Of a stretch of DNA of 64,000 nt, positions 27,258 through 36,701 are shown one piece after another. Under the pieces are notes generated by a model. That model saw nothing but the letters and a program-made list of their open reading frames with translations. It was not told the DNA's origin and did no database searches. The stretch covers positions 1 to 64,000 of the forward strand of contig NZ_RHOG01000011.1 of the NCBI RefSeq assembly GCF_003946405.1, read 5' to 3'. The position numbers and the translations under genes were made by a program. Origin of the DNA: Lacticaseibacillus yichunensis. Its GTDB lineage: Bacteria > Bacillota > Bacilli > Lactobacillales > Lactobacillaceae. How positions within the stretch are numbered: position 1 is the first letter of the stretch; each line of letters opens with the position of its first letter.

Positions 27258-29939
27258 TTATTTTGAACCAGTCGGCGCCGCAGCCAGTGTTAACACTGAA
27301 ACTGCGGCGTTTGTCGTGACCTGCAAAATCTGATCGGCCATTCCGCCAAGCGCAAAAACAAGCTGTTGTTCGCTGGTGGCGGCGTCAAACGCTTGCGTTT
27401 CGTGGTGGCCATCGCCGCGTGTCAATGTTAATTGGCCGCGACCGGACGCCACCACTGTCACGACAAGGTCACCGTTTTTGGCGGTCAGATGGCGGTAAGT
27501 CAGGGACCCTTCCTTACTCAACGAAACCACCTCATATTGGCCGGCTTCACTCGTCAGCTCGGCCCCATCGGCGTCATCAAAGGCACCGGCGCGCAGCGGG
27601 AACGCATCGAGATCATAGGTGGTTGGCGCGGCCCCATCGATGGTCACAGGCAGGGTTTGTTGCGGCTGACCACTGGCAAAGCCGACCGCCAGCTGATACG
27701 TGCCCCGCGGAAAATAGAAGGCCTGCGCCTTGGCGTCATACCAGCGAAAGTCGGCGAGATCCGCCGCGAGCGTGACCAGCTGGGTGCTGTGTGCGTTGAC
27801 AGTGGTTTTTTCAAAGGCGATCAACTGCTGGCGATTCGGCAAGTCCTGAAGCCCCGTGGCGACCAGATAGACCTGAGGCGTTTCCGTCACGGGATATGTC
27901 TCCCGATTTTCCAATACCAAGTCGATCGTCAGGTGCCGGCCCTGCTGGTTGATTGAGGCATTTTGCAGCGTCACCTGGCCGTATGTCAGACCAAAGCCAA
28001 ACGGATACTGAACGGTTTCGGGCGCCGCAAATTGATAGGTGCGTCGCGTTTTTTCGATGTCGTAGGCGCGCATGCTCGGCATCTGCCAGGTGTGGTTATA
28101 CCACGTCTGGCTGAGCTTACCCGTTGGGGCGACATCCCCGACCAGCACCTTGGCCAGCGCCGCGCCCAGGGACTGCCCCGCATACCCGACTTCAAGCAGC
28201 GCCTGGGTCGGAAGCGTCTCGACCGCAAATGGGTAGCCCGTGATGAGCACACCGACCACCGGCTTACCAAGCTGCGCAAGGCGGTCAAACAACGCGCGCT
28301 GGGCAGCCGGCAACTCAAGATCCGTGCGATCCTCGGTTTCCCGGGCGATCACCAGTGGATGGTTGCCGCCTGCGATCACGATCTTCGTGGAGTCGCCGGC
28401 CGCCGCAGCCACCCGCTCAGCCCCATTTTCCGTGATCGTGACCGTGCCGACGCGCGGCCCGCGTCCGCCGGCTTCCATGGCATTGCGGTCGCTGGCGCGA
28501 AAATCATGGTCAACGGCATACAGGTCGCCCGCTGCCGTCAACACAAACGCCTCCCGCACGACCCAGTCATAGACCTCCGTCTTGTGCAGACTCAGTTGGC
28601 CGTCCTCCTCAAACTGCAGGTAGCGTCCGCTGTTGGTGTCCCGCAAAAAGACGAGGTCGCCTTGCCACCGCTCGATCTCGTACGTCAATTGGGCGAGGTC
28701 AGGCGTCGCCGGCAACCCGGCTTGAACGGCGAGGGTCGCATGATCATTTGACTCGACATAGGTGACGCGCGCCCCCAGCCGCTTGGCTAACCCCTCGCGC
28801 AAGGTCTCGCGGTCCATCGGCAAGGTCGCGTACCAATCGCGCACAAACCGGTCGGCAGCCGGCCCCGTTAACAGCACCCGGTCGGCGTCCGTCAACGGCA
28901 AGGTCGCATGCTCGTTTTTCAGCAAAACGGTGCCGGCCGCCGTGACTTCCTGCACCAGGTCATCGGCCGCTTGGGTCCCGATAGCCGCATTGCCCAATTC
29001 CGCGTATGGATCGGTCGTTTCATCCAGCTGACCGAGTCTGGTACGAACGGTCAGGGTGTTGGTGATCGCCATGGTGATCTCGGCTTCCGTGATCAAGCCG
29101 CGGCTCAGTGCCTGCTTCGCCGCTTCCTCCACCTTGGCCGGATCATCGACAAAACAGTCCATCCCCTTGTGCAGCGCATCGGCCACAGCATGGGGGTAAT
29201 CGCCGAAATATTTGTAATCCTCAATGTTCAGCGTCAAAGCCGACCCGTCCGTGACGATCGTGCCATCCATGCCCCACTGCCCCTTGACCGTGTGCGCGAG
29301 CTCTGGCGATTGCATCATCGGAATGCCATTGACGCCGTTGTAGCCGGTCATCATCGACTGCGCGTGGTGATCGCGAAACGCGAATTTGAACACCTTCAGG
29401 TAATACTCGTGCTTCATCCGCGGGGTGACGGAATTTGACTCACTGCCGCGCTTGGCCTCGGTATTATTGGCAAAAAAATGCTTCGGCGCCGCGGCCACCC
29501 GTAGCGTTTTGTCGTCTCCCTGCAGCCCATCGATATAGCCGCCTGCCACCGCGCCGGTTAAAAACGGATCCTCGCCGTAGCCTTCCTCATTGCGGCCCCA
29601 CCGCGGATCGCGCTCAAGATCCACAGTCGGCGCCCATGGCATCAGGCGACTGTTCCGGCCGGTCGTGTTGTACAGCGCCCGGGCCTCGGCCGAGACCACG
29701 GTGCCGACGCGCTTCAACAGCGCCGGGTCAAAGGTCTGCGACAAGGTCAACGGTATCGGAAAACTCGTGGTGTGATAGGTCTCACGGTCCACGATGCCAT
29801 GCGCGGCTTCCCCGCCAATGTGAAATTCGCGCAGACCCAGGCGCGGCACCGCCTTTTGCGTGGTCGAAAGCAGCCCGATCTTTTCGCTCACCGTGAGCTG
29901 TGCGGCAAGGTGTTGCGCTAATTGACGTGCATTTGTCAT
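27258..29939 (-). CDS. GH3 beta-glucosidase / beta-xylosidase
   Basis: 893 residues. N-terminal barrel with PTVDLERDPRWGRNEEGYGEDP, KHFFANNTE, and nucleophile Asp in IVTDGSAL; then the alpha/beta sandwich and a fibronectin-III-like C-terminal domain. A beta-trefoil- or fascin-like insert (about 420-480, LVFLRDTNSGRYLQF) lies in the middle. No signal peptide. The ATG overlaps the GH43 stop by four bases, so both are translated together. Xylosidase or glucosidase activity cannot be separated by eye; the operon with xylB and GH43 favours xylose-containing oligosaccharides. Confidence 0.88.
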   Translation of the reverse strand: MTNARQLAQHLAAQLTVSEKIGLLSTTQKAVPRLGLREFHIGGEAAHGIVDRETYHTTSFPIPLTLSQTFDPALLKRVGTVVSAEARALYNTTGRNSRLMPWAPTVDLERDPRWGRNEEGYGEDPFLTGAVAGGYIDGLQGDDKTLRVAAAPKHFFANNTEAKRGSESNSVTPRMKHEYYLKVFKFAFRDHHAQSMMTGYNGVNGIPMMQSPELAHTVKGQWGMDGTIVTDGSALTLNIEDYKYFGDYPHAVADALHKGMDCFVDDPAKVEEAAKQALSRGLITEAEITMAITNTLTVRTRLGQLDETTDPYAELGNAAIGTQAADDLVQEVTAAGTVLLKNEHATLPLTDADRVLLTGPAADRFVRDWYATLPMDRETLREGLAKRLGARVTYVESNDHATLAVQAGLPATPDLAQLTYEIERWQGDLVFLRDTNSGRYLQFEEDGQLSLHKTEVYDWVVREAFVLTAAGDLYAVDHDFRASDRNAMEAGGRGPRVGTVTITENGAERVAAAAGDSTKIVIAGGNHPLVIARETEDRTDLELPAAQRALFDRLAQLGKPVVGVLITGYPFAVETLPTQALLEVGYAGQSLGAALAKVLVGDVAPTGKLSQTWYNHTWQMPSMRAYDIEKTRRTYQFAAPETVQYPFGFGLTYGQVTLQNASINQQGRHLTIDLVLENRETYPVTETPQVYLVATGLQDLPNRQQLIAFEKTTVNAHSTQLVTLAADLADFRWYDAKAQAFYFPRGTYQLAVGFASGQPQQTLPVTIDGAAPTTYDLDAFPLRAGAFDDADGAELTSEAGQYEVVSLSKEGSLTYRHLTAKNGDLVVTVVASGRGQLTLTRGDGHHETQAFDAATSEQQLVFALGGMADQILQVTTNAAVSVLTLAAAPTGSK

Positions 29940-31441
29940 TTCTCTGCCTCCATCAAGTGATAGGAAAAATCGCTGAGTTCATTCCACGCCGGCGCCTCGC
30001 CGTGAGTCTCGGTGAATAGCGCCAGCATTACGCCGGTAAAATTCACTGCGACCTCAGACGACAAGAACTGCGCCGCCGCCGCGCCGAGGTCAAACTGCTG
30101 GCCCCCGGCGCTCACGTAAAAGGCATACTGGTAGTTCGTGGTGCGGACCCCCAGCGTCACCGGCCCCGCCGGCAATGTGAGCTGATGGTCGAGCGTCGCG
30201 GCCGGCCCGATGCGCAGCCGCCGCGCCGCCTGCACCTGCCCATTTTCCGGCCAGACCACGACATCATAATGCTGATCATTTTCCATGTAGGCGGCGAGCC
30301 CCACCAAATTGTGCGGCTCGGCGATCGTCACATGAACGTCCAAGTTGAACTGGTCCTGGCGCAGCATCACCGCAGTCGGGGACCCGCTTGTTTCCTCCAG
30401 GATCAGGCCGTTGGGGCGCAGCGCCAACCGATTTTCCCCGAAGGCGTAATTGGCTGTCTCGGGTTCGCGTAGGGTGACCCACTGCCGGCCCAGCGCCGTG
30501 TTAGCAAAACTCAGGTCCTGTGCCGGCGTCTGCACGACATCGCTCAGGCCAGGGGCGGTCATTGCCAGCCGGGTCGTGCCGTGGTCGCCGGCCGTGAACC
30601 AGCCTTTGTCATCAAACGCGACCGGTACCAAATACACCTCGCGCCCCAGCGTGTGGTGCTGGATCCACTGATCGAGCATGCGAAACGCGAGGTGGACGAG
30701 AAACCAATTGCCGTGGCCATCATCGACGAGATCCGCATGGCCGCAGCCTTGAATCTGATAGCCGCCGAGATCGCGGTTGGTCAAGACTGGGTTGCCCGGG
30801 TCATTTTCAAACGGCCCGTTCGGCGTTTTGCCCCGCGCATAAACCAGCATGTGCCCATATTCGGTGCCGCCTTCGCTGGCGATGAGGTAGTACCAGTCAT
30901 CCTTTTTGTACAGATGCGGGCCTTCCAGGTAGCGCCCGCCAGCGCCGGTCCAGATCACGGTGGCCGGGGTCAACTTTTTGCCCGTCGCGATGTCGATCTC
31001 GCACTGGGTGATGCCATGCCGGCCCGCATCGTCATCGCCGTTGCTCATGAAGTACGCCGTGCCATTTTCAAAATAAAGGGATGGGTCGATGCCACCTTGT
31101 TCAACGAAGATCGGGTCGCTCCATTCGCCATGAATGTCGTCCGTCCACACGTAAAAATTCCCGCCATGGTTCACATTCGTGGTCACCATGTAAAACCGGC
31201 CGTTGTTGTAGCGCAAGGTCGGCGCATAAATGCCGCCGTGGGTGTTGGCGTCTGCGAGTTGAAGTTGGCTCGGACGCGTTAGCACATGACCGATCTGCGT
31301 CCAGTTGACGAGGTCGGTGCTTTCAAACAAGGGCACACCGGGAAAATAGTTGAATGAACTGGTCACCAGATAATAGTGATCGCCGACCCGCACAACGCTT
31401 GGATCGGGATGAAACCCGGGAATCACAGGATTTTTATACAT
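29936..31441 (-). CDS. GH43 beta-xylosidase / arabinofuranosidase
   Basis: 501 residues; GGAGACAATC precedes ATG 31441. Five-bladed propeller with general base Asp in NPVIPGFHPDPSV and acid Glu in YLEGPHLY; the C-terminal 190 residues are the beta-sandwich of the xylosidase subfamily. Intracellular. Coupled to GH3 downstream and ten bp from xylB upstream, it would release xylose for XylA/XylB. Confidence 0.92.
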   Translation of the reverse strand: MYKNPVIPGFHPDPSVVRVGDHYYLVTSSFNYFPGVPLFESTDLVNWTQIGHVLTRPSQLQLADANTHGGIYAPTLRYNNGRFYMVTTNVNHGGNFYVWTDDIHGEWSDPIFVEQGGIDPSLYFENGTAYFMSNGDDDAGRHGITQCEIDIATGKKLTPATVIWTGAGGRYLEGPHLYKKDDWYYLIASEGGTEYGHMLVYARGKTPNGPFENDPGNPVLTNRDLGGYQIQGCGHADLVDDGHGNWFLVHLAFRMLDQWIQHHTLGREVYLVPVAFDDKGWFTAGDHGTTRLAMTAPGLSDVVQTPAQDLSFANTALGRQWVTLREPETANYAFGENRLALRPNGLILEETSGSPTAVMLRQDQFNLDVHVTIAEPHNLVGLAAYMENDQHYDVVVWPENGQVQAARRLRIGPAATLDHQLTLPAGPVTLGVRTTNYQYAFYVSAGGQQFDLGAAAAQFLSSEVAVNFTGVMLALFTETHGEAPAWNELSDFSYHLMEAEK

Positions 31442-31450
31442 GATTGTCTC

Positions 31451-32944
31451 CTATTGAAAATCGATCAGCCGCGCCGTCAGATTCTTGGTTGCGGGATACA
31501 CGTCGCGGTAGCAGTCATAAAGCTTCTGGTATTGCGTAACGGCCGCCGGATCCGGCTGATAGACCTGCTTGACCTGCACGAACTGCGCCGCGCAGTCCTG
31601 AAGCGTGGCAAACCACCCGAGGCCGACCGCCGCGAGCATTGCCGCGCCCAGTCCAGGCCCCTGTTCGGAGGTCAGGCGCACGATCGGCGTGTTGAAGACA
31701 TCCGCCTGCATCTGAAGCCACAGCGGACTTTTTGCCCCACCGCCGATCGAGACCAGCTGCTTAAAGGCCTTCCCATTGGCCGCATAGATCTCAAGAATAT
31801 CGCGAAACGAGAAGGTGATGCCTTCAAGCACCGCCCGGACAAAATCGGCGCGCGTCTGCTTGCTATCGACGCCAATGAAGCTTCCTCGGATCGCCGCATC
31901 TGCATACGGGGTCCGTTCGCCGACAAGATACGGGGTGAAAAGAAGCCCGTGCGCCCCCGGAATAGAGGTGGCCGCGCTGTTCACAAACGGTGTGAATTCC
32001 TCGTCTGGGGCAAACGTGTGCTTGAACCAGCTCAGACTGTAGCCCGCTGCCAGCGTCACGCCCATCGAGTAAAAAGCATTTGGCGCCGCATGATTGAACA
32101 GATGAAGATGGCCGTGATAATCGGCCGTGGCATCCGGCTCATACGTCAAAACAACCCCAGAGGTGCCGATACTGCACATGGCCTGCTGCGGCTGCAGGAC
32201 CCCGGCGCCAATCGCCCCACAGGCATTATCGGCCCCACCGCCAAACACCGCGGTGGCTGGATCGAGCCCACTGAGCGCGGCATACGCTGGGGTGAGCGTG
32301 CCGACTTGTTTGGTCGCCTCGACTAATGGCGGGCACAGGCTGGTGGGAATCCCAAATGCCTCACAGATCTCGTCGCTCCATTTTTTGCCTGCCACATCCA
32401 GCATCACGGTGCCGGCCGCATCGGAAAGCTCCATTTCCAGGTGGCCGGTCATGCGGTAGCGCACGTAATCCTTGGGCAGCACAAAGCTGGCGGCCTGGGC
32501 AAAGATCGCCGGCTCATTTTCCTTGACCCACAGGAGTTTCGGTAAGGTGAACCCCTCCAGCGGGCGATTGCGCGTGATGGCCAAAAACTGCGCGCCCATT
32601 TTGGCCGTGATCTCGGCCGATTGCGCAGTCGTGCGGGTATCGTTCCACAAAATGGCCGGGCGCAGGACGTTTCCTTGGGCATCCAATAGCACCAGTCCGT
32701 GCATCTGGCCGGAGTAGCTCAAGCCCTCAATGGCTGTGGGCGCCACGTCCGTTTTCGCCAATAATTCATGAATGGCCGCGGTGACGCCGCGCATCCAATC
32801 TTCTGGATCTTGCTCACTGTAGCCCGGCTTTGGCTGGGCCAGCGGGTAAGGCTGGCTGGCCTGGGCCACCACCGCGCCTTTTTGATCCACCAGAAGGACT
32901 TTAACGGCACTTGTGCCAAGATCAACGCCGATCACATATTTCAT
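31451..32944 (-). CDS. xylB: Xylulokinase
   Basis: 497 residues, GGAGGAAAAT before ATG 32944. FGGY kinase with [15 protein letters not shown], the xylulose pocket [12 protein letters not shown], and the C-terminal [14 protein letters not shown]-type block. It phosphorylates D-xylulose. It lies downstream of xylA, separated by a terminator-like stem, and heads xylB-GH43-GH3. Confidence 0.94.
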   Translation of the reverse strand: MKYVIGVDLGTSAVKVLLVDQKGAVVAQASQPYPLAQPKPGYSEQDPEDWMRGVTAAIHELLAKTDVAPTAIEGLSYSGQMHGLVLLDAQGNVLRPAILWNDTRTTAQSAEITAKMGAQFLAITRNRPLEGFTLPKLLWVKENEPAIFAQAASFVLPKDYVRYRMTGHLEMELSDAAGTVMLDVAGKKWSDEICEAFGIPTSLCPPLVEATKQVGTLTPAYAALSGLDPATAVFGGGADNACGAIGAGVLQPQQAMCSIGTSGVVLTYEPDATADYHGHLHLFNHAAPNAFYSMGVTLAAGYSLSWFKHTFAPDEEFTPFVNSAATSIPGAHGLLFTPYLVGERTPYADAAIRGSFIGVDSKQTRADFVRAVLEGITFSFRDILEIYAANGKAFKQLVSIGGGAKSPLWLQMQADVFNTPIVRLTSEQGPGLGAAMLAAVGLGWFATLQDCAAQFVQVKQVYQPDPAAVTQYQKLYDCYRDVYPATKNLTARLIDFQ

Positions 32945-32969
32945 AATTTTCCTCCATCTAACGCTAACG

Positions 32970-33037
32970 AAAAAACGGCGCCTGCCTCCGCTGACGAGCC
33001 ACTTGCGCAGCCGGCGTCAGCGTCGTGCAAGCGCCGC
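32970..33037 (-). terminator. Intercistronic terminator between xylA and xylB
   Basis: GCGGCGC..GCGCCG ends a long imperfect stem and is followed by six T on the minus strand, 22 nt past the xylA stop. It would cut transcription into xylB-GH43-GH3 unless read through. Confidence 0.7.
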
Positions 33038-33058
33038 TTAGTGTTGATTGTTGATCGA

Positions 33059-34399
33059 TCAGTGCAAAGTCTCGATGATGTAATGATTCAACGTGTCTTC
33101 AAGCTCTTCCCAGCGACCGGACTTGGTTGCGGCCCGCAATGCGGCTTGCGGCTTGTCGATCACGTAATCATTCAAGGACGTGAAGGTCTCCTTGCCCGCT
33201 TCGATCGAGGCACCGATGCCGCTATCGTAGCTGCTGTAACGGTCCTGAATGAAGTCGTCAAAGACGCGATCTTCATGGAGCTTGACCGCCACCTTCAGGC
33301 CAGCCGCAAAGCTGTCCATGCCGACAATATGCGCATAGAACATATCCTCAGGCGTGAAGGAGGAGCGGCGCGGCTTGGCATCAAAGTTCAGGCCACCATG
33401 GTTGAGCCCGCCATTGGCCACCACTTCATACATCGCAAGGGTGGTGTCATACAGGTTGGTCGGGAACTGATCCAGATCCCAGCCGATCAGCTTATCGCCT
33501 TGGTTGGCATCCAAAGAACCCAGCAAGCCGGCCGACCGTGCGACGCGAATCTCGTGTTGATAGGTATGGCCCGCCAAGTTGGCATGGTTGGCTTCAAGGT
33601 TCAACTTGTAGGTGCCATCCAGCCCATATTCCTTCATGAACGCGATGGTGGTCGCGGCATCGAAGTCGTATTGGTGCATCATTGGCTCTTTTGGCTTTGG
33701 CTCGAGGAGCAGCTGGCCCGTGTAGCCGATCTCTTTTGCGTAATCAGCCGCCATGTGGAAGAACTCGCCCAGATGATCCTGCTCGCGCTTCATGTCGGTG
33801 TTCAAAAGGCTTTCGTACCCTTCACGGCCGCCCCAGAAGACATAGTTCTCAGCGCCGACCTTCTTGGCCGTGTCGAGCCCTTCCTTGACCTGCGCCGCAG
33901 CAAACGCAAACACATCCGCAAACGGACTGGAGGCTGCCCCGGCAACGAACCGTGGATTGGTAAACATGTTCGCAGTGTTCCAGAGGACCTTCATGTGCGA
34001 CGTCTTTTGATAATCCACGAACATGTCCGTGATCGTCTCGATGTTCTTGTTGGTCTCGCGCAGCGTATCCCCTTCTGGCGCGATATCGCGGTCATGGAAG
34101 CAGAAGAAGTCCACGCCGAGCTTGTCATAGAATTCAAAGGCCGCATCCACGCGCGCCTTTGCCAGATCCATGCCAGTCAAGCCATCCCAAGGCCGAATCG
34201 CGGTGCCGTCGCCGAAAATATCGTCCAGCTTCTGGCCAAATGTGTGCCAGTAAGCAACGGAGAAGCGGAGCCAGTCGCGCATCTTTTTGCCGCCGATCTC
34301 TTCATCGGCATTATAGTAATGGAATCCAAACCCAGATTTGAGATCCTTGGTCCCAACATAAGGAATCTGGGTCACATCGGGAAAATAAGTCTTTGTCAT
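33059..34399 (-). CDS. xylA: Xylose isomerase
   Basis: 446 residues, the large (group II) form. Catalytic blocks [28 protein letters not shown], and metal ligands in [13 protein letters not shown] and DANQGD. GGAGGCACTC lies before ATG 34399. It converts D-xylose to D-xylulose. The cre-like box and inverted repeat upstream indicate CcpA and XylR control. Confidence 0.96.
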   Translation of the reverse strand: MTKTYFPDVTQIPYVGTKDLKSGFGFHYYNADEEIGGKKMRDWLRFSVAYWHTFGQKLDDIFGDGTAIRPWDGLTGMDLAKARVDAAFEFYDKLGVDFFCFHDRDIAPEGDTLRETNKNIETITDMFVDYQKTSHMKVLWNTANMFTNPRFVAGAASSPFADVFAFAAAQVKEGLDTAKKVGAENYVFWGGREGYESLLNTDMKREQDHLGEFFHMAADYAKEIGYTGQLLLEPKPKEPMMHQYDFDAATTIAFMKEYGLDGTYKLNLEANHANLAGHTYQHEIRVARSAGLLGSLDANQGDKLIGWDLDQFPTNLYDTTLAMYEVVANGGLNHGGLNFDAKPRRSSFTPEDMFYAHIVGMDSFAAGLKVAVKLHEDRVFDDFIQDRYSSYDSGIGASIEAGKETFTSLNDYVIDKPQAALRAATKSGRWEELEDTLNHYIIETLH

Positions 34400-34434
34400 C
34401 AGAGTGCCTCCTAAACGTCAGCCTTTTCGGTTGG

Positions 34435-34462
34435 TTTGTTTTGCTAACTTACTTCAAACATA
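34435..34462. promoter_or_regulatory. Imperfect inverted repeat, likely XylR operator
   Basis: CTAACTTA..TAGTTTAA halves around a 9-nt centre lie between the predicted xylA -10 (TATGTT on the minus strand) and its ribosome site, where XylR operators usually sit. Confidence 0.4.
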
Positions 34463-34476
34463 GTTTAACGCTTTCA
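34463..34476. promoter_or_regulatory. cre-like box upstream of xylA
   Basis: On the minus strand TGAAAGCGTTAAAC matches 12 of 14 cre positions. It lies in the spacer of a TTTACC-18-TATGTT promoter. Confidence 0.5.
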
Positions 34477-34491
34477 TTTTGGTAAAACAAC

Positions 34492-34527
34492 ACGGGGCAG
34501 GCAAAAAATCTGCCTACCCCGTCTTTT
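34492..34527. terminator. Terminator between xylR and xylA
   Basis: ACGGGGCAGGCA (34492-34503) pairs with TGCCTACCCCGT (34511-34522). T run strong on plus, weaker (TGTTTT) on minus, where it would end xylR. Confidence 0.7.
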
Positions 34528-34543
34528 TTGTTGATATAGCTCG

Positions 34544-35695
34544 TTAAGCGAAGCTCAAACTGCCGGCTTCGACGTTCAAAAGCGTTTGAATGATCAGCGA
34601 GGCGCCACCAAGCAAGGTCGCGTTGCGCACATCCTTGACCAAGATCACATCCGGGTCTTCATCAGTAAGCCGCGGCATGTCCGCCTGAATCTTGGCAAAC
34701 AGCTCCGGAATCGCCGCGACCAACCCCGAGTTCAGGGCGATCAGCTGTGGCGCCATGGTGACGCCGACATTGTAGATCACATGTGCGATCGCAAAGCAGA
34801 AGCGGTCGAGCGCCTCGGTGACGAGCTTGTCGCCGGCCCGGAACCGCTGCACGACATCCTGCCGCACCAGGTCGGCCTCACCGGTATCATGGCGAAGCCG
34901 TTCCATGATTGCATCTTCCGAGCACAGATTTTCGACCGTATCAGGTTTACTATTGCCCAGGAAATGATTGTTGTAGACGATGGTGTGGCCGATCTCCCCG
35001 GCCTCGCCGCGATTACCCGTGTACAGCTGGTTGTGCAAAATAATCCCCGCGCCGATGCCCTTATGAATGCTGACACAGACGAGGTTGGCGACACTTTCCT
35101 TGGTGTCAAAATCGCGCTCATAAATGACGGAAAGATTCGCCTCGTTTTCCAGGACGACCGGGACATGCGTGGCGTCCTGCAGCATCTTCGCCACGTCGAA
35201 GCGCTTGAAATCAAGCGTCGGTGTGTACACGACTTTATTTTCGTTGACGATCCCGTGGATGGACACCGCGATACCCAGTAGCGGCAAGCCATCGATCATA
35301 TTATCCACATTCGCCATGTCGACCAGCATCGCAAGCCGTTTTTCAACAGGCATGTCGGCGACTTGATAGCGCTCGACTGCCACGATGCTGCCGTCCATCT
35401 TATTGACCATCCGATCGATGTAGTCAAACCCGAGGTCAAAGACGATCACATACCCAAGATCTGCGTTGAACTGCAAGAGTGTCGGCTTGCGGCCGCCGTT
35501 TTTCGTACTATCTCCTTGCCCAAGCTCAAGCAAATGCTGATGGGCGATCAGGTCGCCAACGATCTCCGAGACAGTGACCTTGTTCAGGCCCAGATTCTTG
35601 GAGACCTGACTACGAGAGATCGGCCCATGATTGAAGACCTGCTCCAACACATGACGCTCATTGAGCACGCGCAGGATGTTCTTGTTTGCAGCCAT
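34544..35695 (-). CDS. xylR: XylR: ROK-family xylose repressor
   Basis: 383 residues, GGAGGGG before ATG 35695. N-terminal winged helix (FNHGPISRSQVSKNLGLNKVTVSEIV) followed by a ROK sugar-binding domain. The kinase zinc cluster is not evident, as usual for repressors. Adjacent to xylA with an operator-like repeat, so xylose-responsive repression of xylA is the natural assignment. It has its own promoter. Confidence 0.9.
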   Translation of the reverse strand: MAANKNILRVLNERHVLEQVFNHGPISRSQVSKNLGLNKVTVSEIVGDLIAHQHLLELGQGDSTKNGGRKPTLLQFNADLGYVIVFDLGFDYIDRMVNKMDGSIVAVERYQVADMPVEKRLAMLVDMANVDNMIDGLPLLGIAVSIHGIVNENKVVYTPTLDFKRFDVAKMLQDATHVPVVLENEANLSVIYERDFDTKESVANLVCVSIHKGIGAGIILHNQLYTGNRGEAGEIGHTIVYNNHFLGNSKPDTVENLCSEDAIMERLRHDTGEADLVRQDVVQRFRAGDKLVTEALDRFCFAIAHVIYNVGVTMAPQLIALNSGLVAAIPELFAKIQADMPRLTDEDPDVILVKDVRNATLLGGASLIIQTLLNVEAGSLSFA

Positions 35696-35734
35696 CTCTA
35701 CCCCTCCTTTTTGTTTGGACTACTAACGAACTAG

Positions 35735-35763
35735 ATTATATCCTCACGCTTGCCGAATAGCAA
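35735..35763 (-). promoter_or_regulatory. xylR promoter
   Basis: Minus strand TTGCTA (35758-35763), 17-bp spacer, TATAAT (35735-35740). Downstream CTAGTTCGTTAGTAG may be an autoregulatory site. Confidence 0.6.
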
Positions 35764-36132
35764 TTGAATTACCCGCAAGTGACCGCAGACCCCGCAGTTT
35801 AATGGGCTTTAGCGATAGAAATAGCGCTTTCTCGCGCCAACTGATGCGGAATTGAACAAATGGGCCGGCTTTTGCCGAAATGGCGAAAAAACAGGGCTGT
35901 GGCTGGTGCGACCGCGATTTTTCCGGTGATTTTAGTTTGTCAGGTCTCGTCAGTTTTCGCCTTACGCCTGTCGTATCGCCACGCTTTTCCCACGAAAACC
36001 CCAAACCGGATGCTTTCCTCGGTGAACTAAGGTATGATAGAGAAAGAAGATAGCGGTTTCACGGTTGGCTTGCCGCCGTGGGACCGCCTTACTATTACCG
36101 CCAGCTGGCGCGAGAAACAGGAGCATTCACCT
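35764..36132. other. Intergenic stretch without a recognisable gene
   Basis: Open frames here are short and lack ribosome sites. A TATGAT box at about 36031-36036 could serve the downstream hypothetical gene. I see no terminator or operator of note. Confidence 0.5.
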
Positions 36133-36576
36133 ATGACATTTCGAATTCCAACTTATCAAGATTACCTGACCGCCACCCCCAACGACCACATCACGGTCGA
36201 AGAATGCGGGGAGCTGCTGGATGAGATCATCGCGGCGATGGATCTGACCGACGACTTCTACCAGGAGACCTGGGAGACCTTCGTCCACACCGCAACCAGC
36301 TACACGCGCATCCGCGCCGATTTTGCGCTGATGACCATCGTGGAAAGCTCCGAGGAAGGCACAAAGCGCACCGCCGCACATAATTCCGTGATCTCGGCGC
36401 TGGCGGCTGTCGCCAAATTGCAGGCGCAAGATGGTCGCGATTACTCATGGGCAACCAAGCTCAACATCGACCTGACCAACCCGGATGTCGCCAAGGCAAA
36501 ATTGAACCGCCGGCGCATCGGGGATTTCGCGAATTACATCACCTATGTCACCGCCTTGGATTCGCGCTTGGTTTAA
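36133..36576 (+). CDS. Hypothetical protein (147 aa)
   Basis: Chosen start ATG 36133 (MTFRIPTYQDYL) has AGGAG ten nt upstream; an earlier ATG at 36034 lacks one. A soluble, probably mostly helical acidic protein with a conserved-looking FADYITY-like C-terminus (DFANYITYVTALDSRLV). No signal peptide, membrane segment or known motif. Codon use matches its neighbours, so it is likely a real gene. Convergent with the sortase gene across a bidirectional terminator. Function unknown. Confidence 0.7.
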   Translation: MTFRIPTYQDYLTATPNDHITVEECGELLDEIIAAMDLTDDFYQETWETFVHTATSYTRIRADFALMTIVESSEEGTKRTAAHNSVISALAAVAKLQAQDGRDYSWATKLNIDLTNPDVAKAKLNRRRIGDFANYITYVTALDSRLV

Positions 36577-36599
36577 GACTGCGGCTGCCTGACAAACAT

Positions 36600-36684
36600 A
36601 AAAAAAACAGCCTCGCGCTGACGGAGGGCGCCCAAGGATCAATTTGTGATCTCGGGGTTCCTCGTTGCGCGTGGGCTGTTTTTG
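36600..36684. terminator. Bidirectional terminator between hypothetical gene and sortase
   Basis: AAACAGCC..GGCTGTTT stem with inner CGCGC/GCGCG pairing and T runs on both strands. Confidence 0.7.
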
Positions 36685-36701
36685 GCTATACCGGGGCTTC
36701 G

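Noticed and set aside
35744-36004. 86-codon minus-strand frame upstream of xylR
   Set aside because: No ribosome site, composition unlike a protein, and it overlaps the xylR promoter.
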